Assembly (NCBI GenBank): GCA_963205285.1
Contig: CAUJJQ010000220.1
Span: forward strand, 1 to 5,837
Length of the DNA: 5,837 bases
Source of the DNA: Pseudomonadota bacterium
Lineage (GTDB): Bacteria; Pseudomonadota; Alphaproteobacteria; Sphingomonadales; Sphingomonadaceae
Reading direction: 5' to 3'
A program made the translations under genes and the position numbers. Every line of letters begins with the position of its first letter. Within the stretch, counting starts at the first letter, position 1. This document shows positions 5,127 through 5,837 of the stretch, piece by piece. Below the pieces are notes generated by a model. That model was given only the letters and a program-made list of their open reading frames with translations, searched no databases and had not been told where the DNA came from.

Positions 5127-5837
5127 ATGCATGATGCGCCACAACCAACCGGGCCAAATGACGCCGCCGAAGCCTTGCCGCCACTGCGTTTGCGCCTGTC
5201 GCGCGGGGCCCAAGGGTTAGGGGCAGCGCTGGTCGATGGCGTGCGCGAAGGCGTTGGGGCTGTCCGCGCCCTCTTTTCGGCCAATTGGCACCGGCGCTGG
5301 TTTCGCTGGCTGAGTTATGCTGGGGCGGCGGCGCTCCTGTCCTTTTTTGCCTTGTGGTTTTTTGTCATCCGCGGGCTGCCCGACGCATCGACGCTGGTAA
5401 ATTATCAGCCGCCGCTGCCGACGATTGTGCGCGATGTCGATGGCGTGCCGACGCACAGTTTTGCGCGCGAACGGCGGGTGCAACTTGATTATAACGAATT
5501 TCCGCCGCTGTTGGTGCGTTCGTTCATGGCGGCAGAGGATCGCACCTTTTTCAGCCATGGCGGGGTTGATTACCCCGGCTTTTTTGGCGCGGTTTTCGAC
5601 TATGTCACCAAAATCGGGTCGGGCGAACGCGCGCGCGGTGGTTCGACGATCACCCAACAGGTCGCCAAAAATATCCTGCTTGGCGATGAATATTCGATCA
5701 CTCGCAAGCTCAAAGAAATCATCGTCGCCTACCGGATAGAAGGCGCGCTGACCAAACAGCAGATCATGACGCTCTACCTCAACGAAATACCTCTCGGGCG
5801 GCAGAGCTTTGGTGTGCAGGCGGCGACACGCGCCTAT
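5127..5837 (+). CDS. mrcA: Class A penicillin-binding protein 1A, N-terminal part (3'-truncated by window edge)
   Basis: The first 237 residues of a bifunctional peptidoglycan synthase are present. A cytoplasmic N-terminus of about 60 residues, with a Pro/Ala start and an Arg/Trp-rich patch before the membrane (HRRWFRW, 55-61), leads into one membrane helix (about 62-81). The GT51 glycosyltransferase domain follows. Motif 1 is AAEDRTFFSHGGVD (135-148) with catalytic Glu137, motif 2 is RGGSTITQQVAKN (170-182), and motif 3 is RKLKEIIVAYRIE (193-205), followed by LYLNEIPLG (216-224). This domain polymerises lipid II into glycan strands. The transpeptidase domain lies beyond the window, so its presence is inferred from the family. 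The ATG at 5127 is the only possible start in view: an in-frame TAA sits at 5112-5114 and no start codon lies between. PBP1A rather than PBP1B or a monofunctional MtgA is favoured by the motif spacing and the PTIVRDVDG segment after the helix; the gene symbol is by family only. Confidence 0.9.
   Translation, partial: MHDAPQPTGPNDAAEALPPLRLRLSRGAQGLGAALVDGVREGVGAVRALFSANWHRRWFRWLSYAGAAALLSFFALWFFVIRGLPDASTLVNYQPPLPTIVRDVDGVPTHSFARERRVQLDYNEFPPLLVRSFMAAEDRTFFSHGGVDYPGFFGAVFDYVTKIGSGERARGGSTITQQVAKNILLGDEYSITRKLKEIIVAYRIEGALTKQQIMTLYLNEIPLGRQSFGVQAATRAY

Noticed and set aside
5105..5134. Nine-codon upstream ORF overlapping the PBP start
   Set aside because: There is no ribosome binding site before its ATG, and an ORF this short occurs easily by chance.
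4952..5284. N-terminal extension of the protease frame up to an ATG at 5284 on the minus strand
   Set aside because: It would overlap the start of the divergent PBP gene by more than 150 bases and translate a hairpin and repeat spacer. The hydrophobic anchor that should be N-terminal begins only after the ATG at 4951.
1..5837. A defence system, CRISPR array, toxin-antitoxin pair or mobile element
   Set aside because: All genes on the coding strands fall into envelope transport, peptidoglycan, protease or SDR families. No repeat-spacer pattern, transposase, tRNA or small gene pair was seen.

Overview
The window is a compact, ordinary-looking stretch of alphaproteobacterial chromosome, most likely from a sphingomonad (Sphingomonadales). 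That placement is inference. It rests on the moderately high GC content with unbroken coding, the gene order of the transporter operon, the style of the class A penicillin-binding protein, and an intergenic motif (5011-5034) that resembles a dispersed repeat I recall from sphingomonad genomes. Almost every gene acts in or on the cell envelope.

Region 1 (1-3781, + strand) is one tightly packed operon. It opens inside an MlaE-type permease whose 5' end lies before the window. The MlaF-type ATPase, the MlaD-type MCE protein and a PqiC/ABC_trans_aux-type lipoprotein follow. The first two junctions are TGATG one-base overlaps, and the lipoprotein starts right at the mce stop. Together they encode an MCE-type lipid transporter between inner and outer membrane. 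The order permease-ATPase-MCE-lipoprotein matches LinKLMN of Sphingobium rather than E. coli mlaFEDCB. A short-chain dehydrogenase/reductase (SDR) gene follows after one base, with a TTG start and a strong ribosome binding site.

Region 2 (3782-4951) has a short intergenic gap, then a monocistronic-looking peptidoglycan amidase without signal peptide (+). It converges on a membrane-anchored retropepsin-like aspartic protease (-). The two stop codons sit symmetrically in the arms of a small dyad.

Region 3 (4952-5126) is a 175-base divergent intergenic spacer with a hairpin, the sphingomonad-like repeat motif, a second small dyad and a possible promoter for the last gene.

Region 4 (5127-5837) is the N-terminal part of a class A penicillin-binding protein (PBP1A type) carrying the glycosyltransferase domain. 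It runs off the window end.

I found no RNA gene, CRISPR array, insertion sequence or phage cluster, and no convincing undescribed system. The points most worth checking are the Asn-to-Asp change in the SDR tetrad, the in-frame (GCA)7 tract in the MCE gene, the repeat/hairpin spacer and the unassigned substrate of the transporter.
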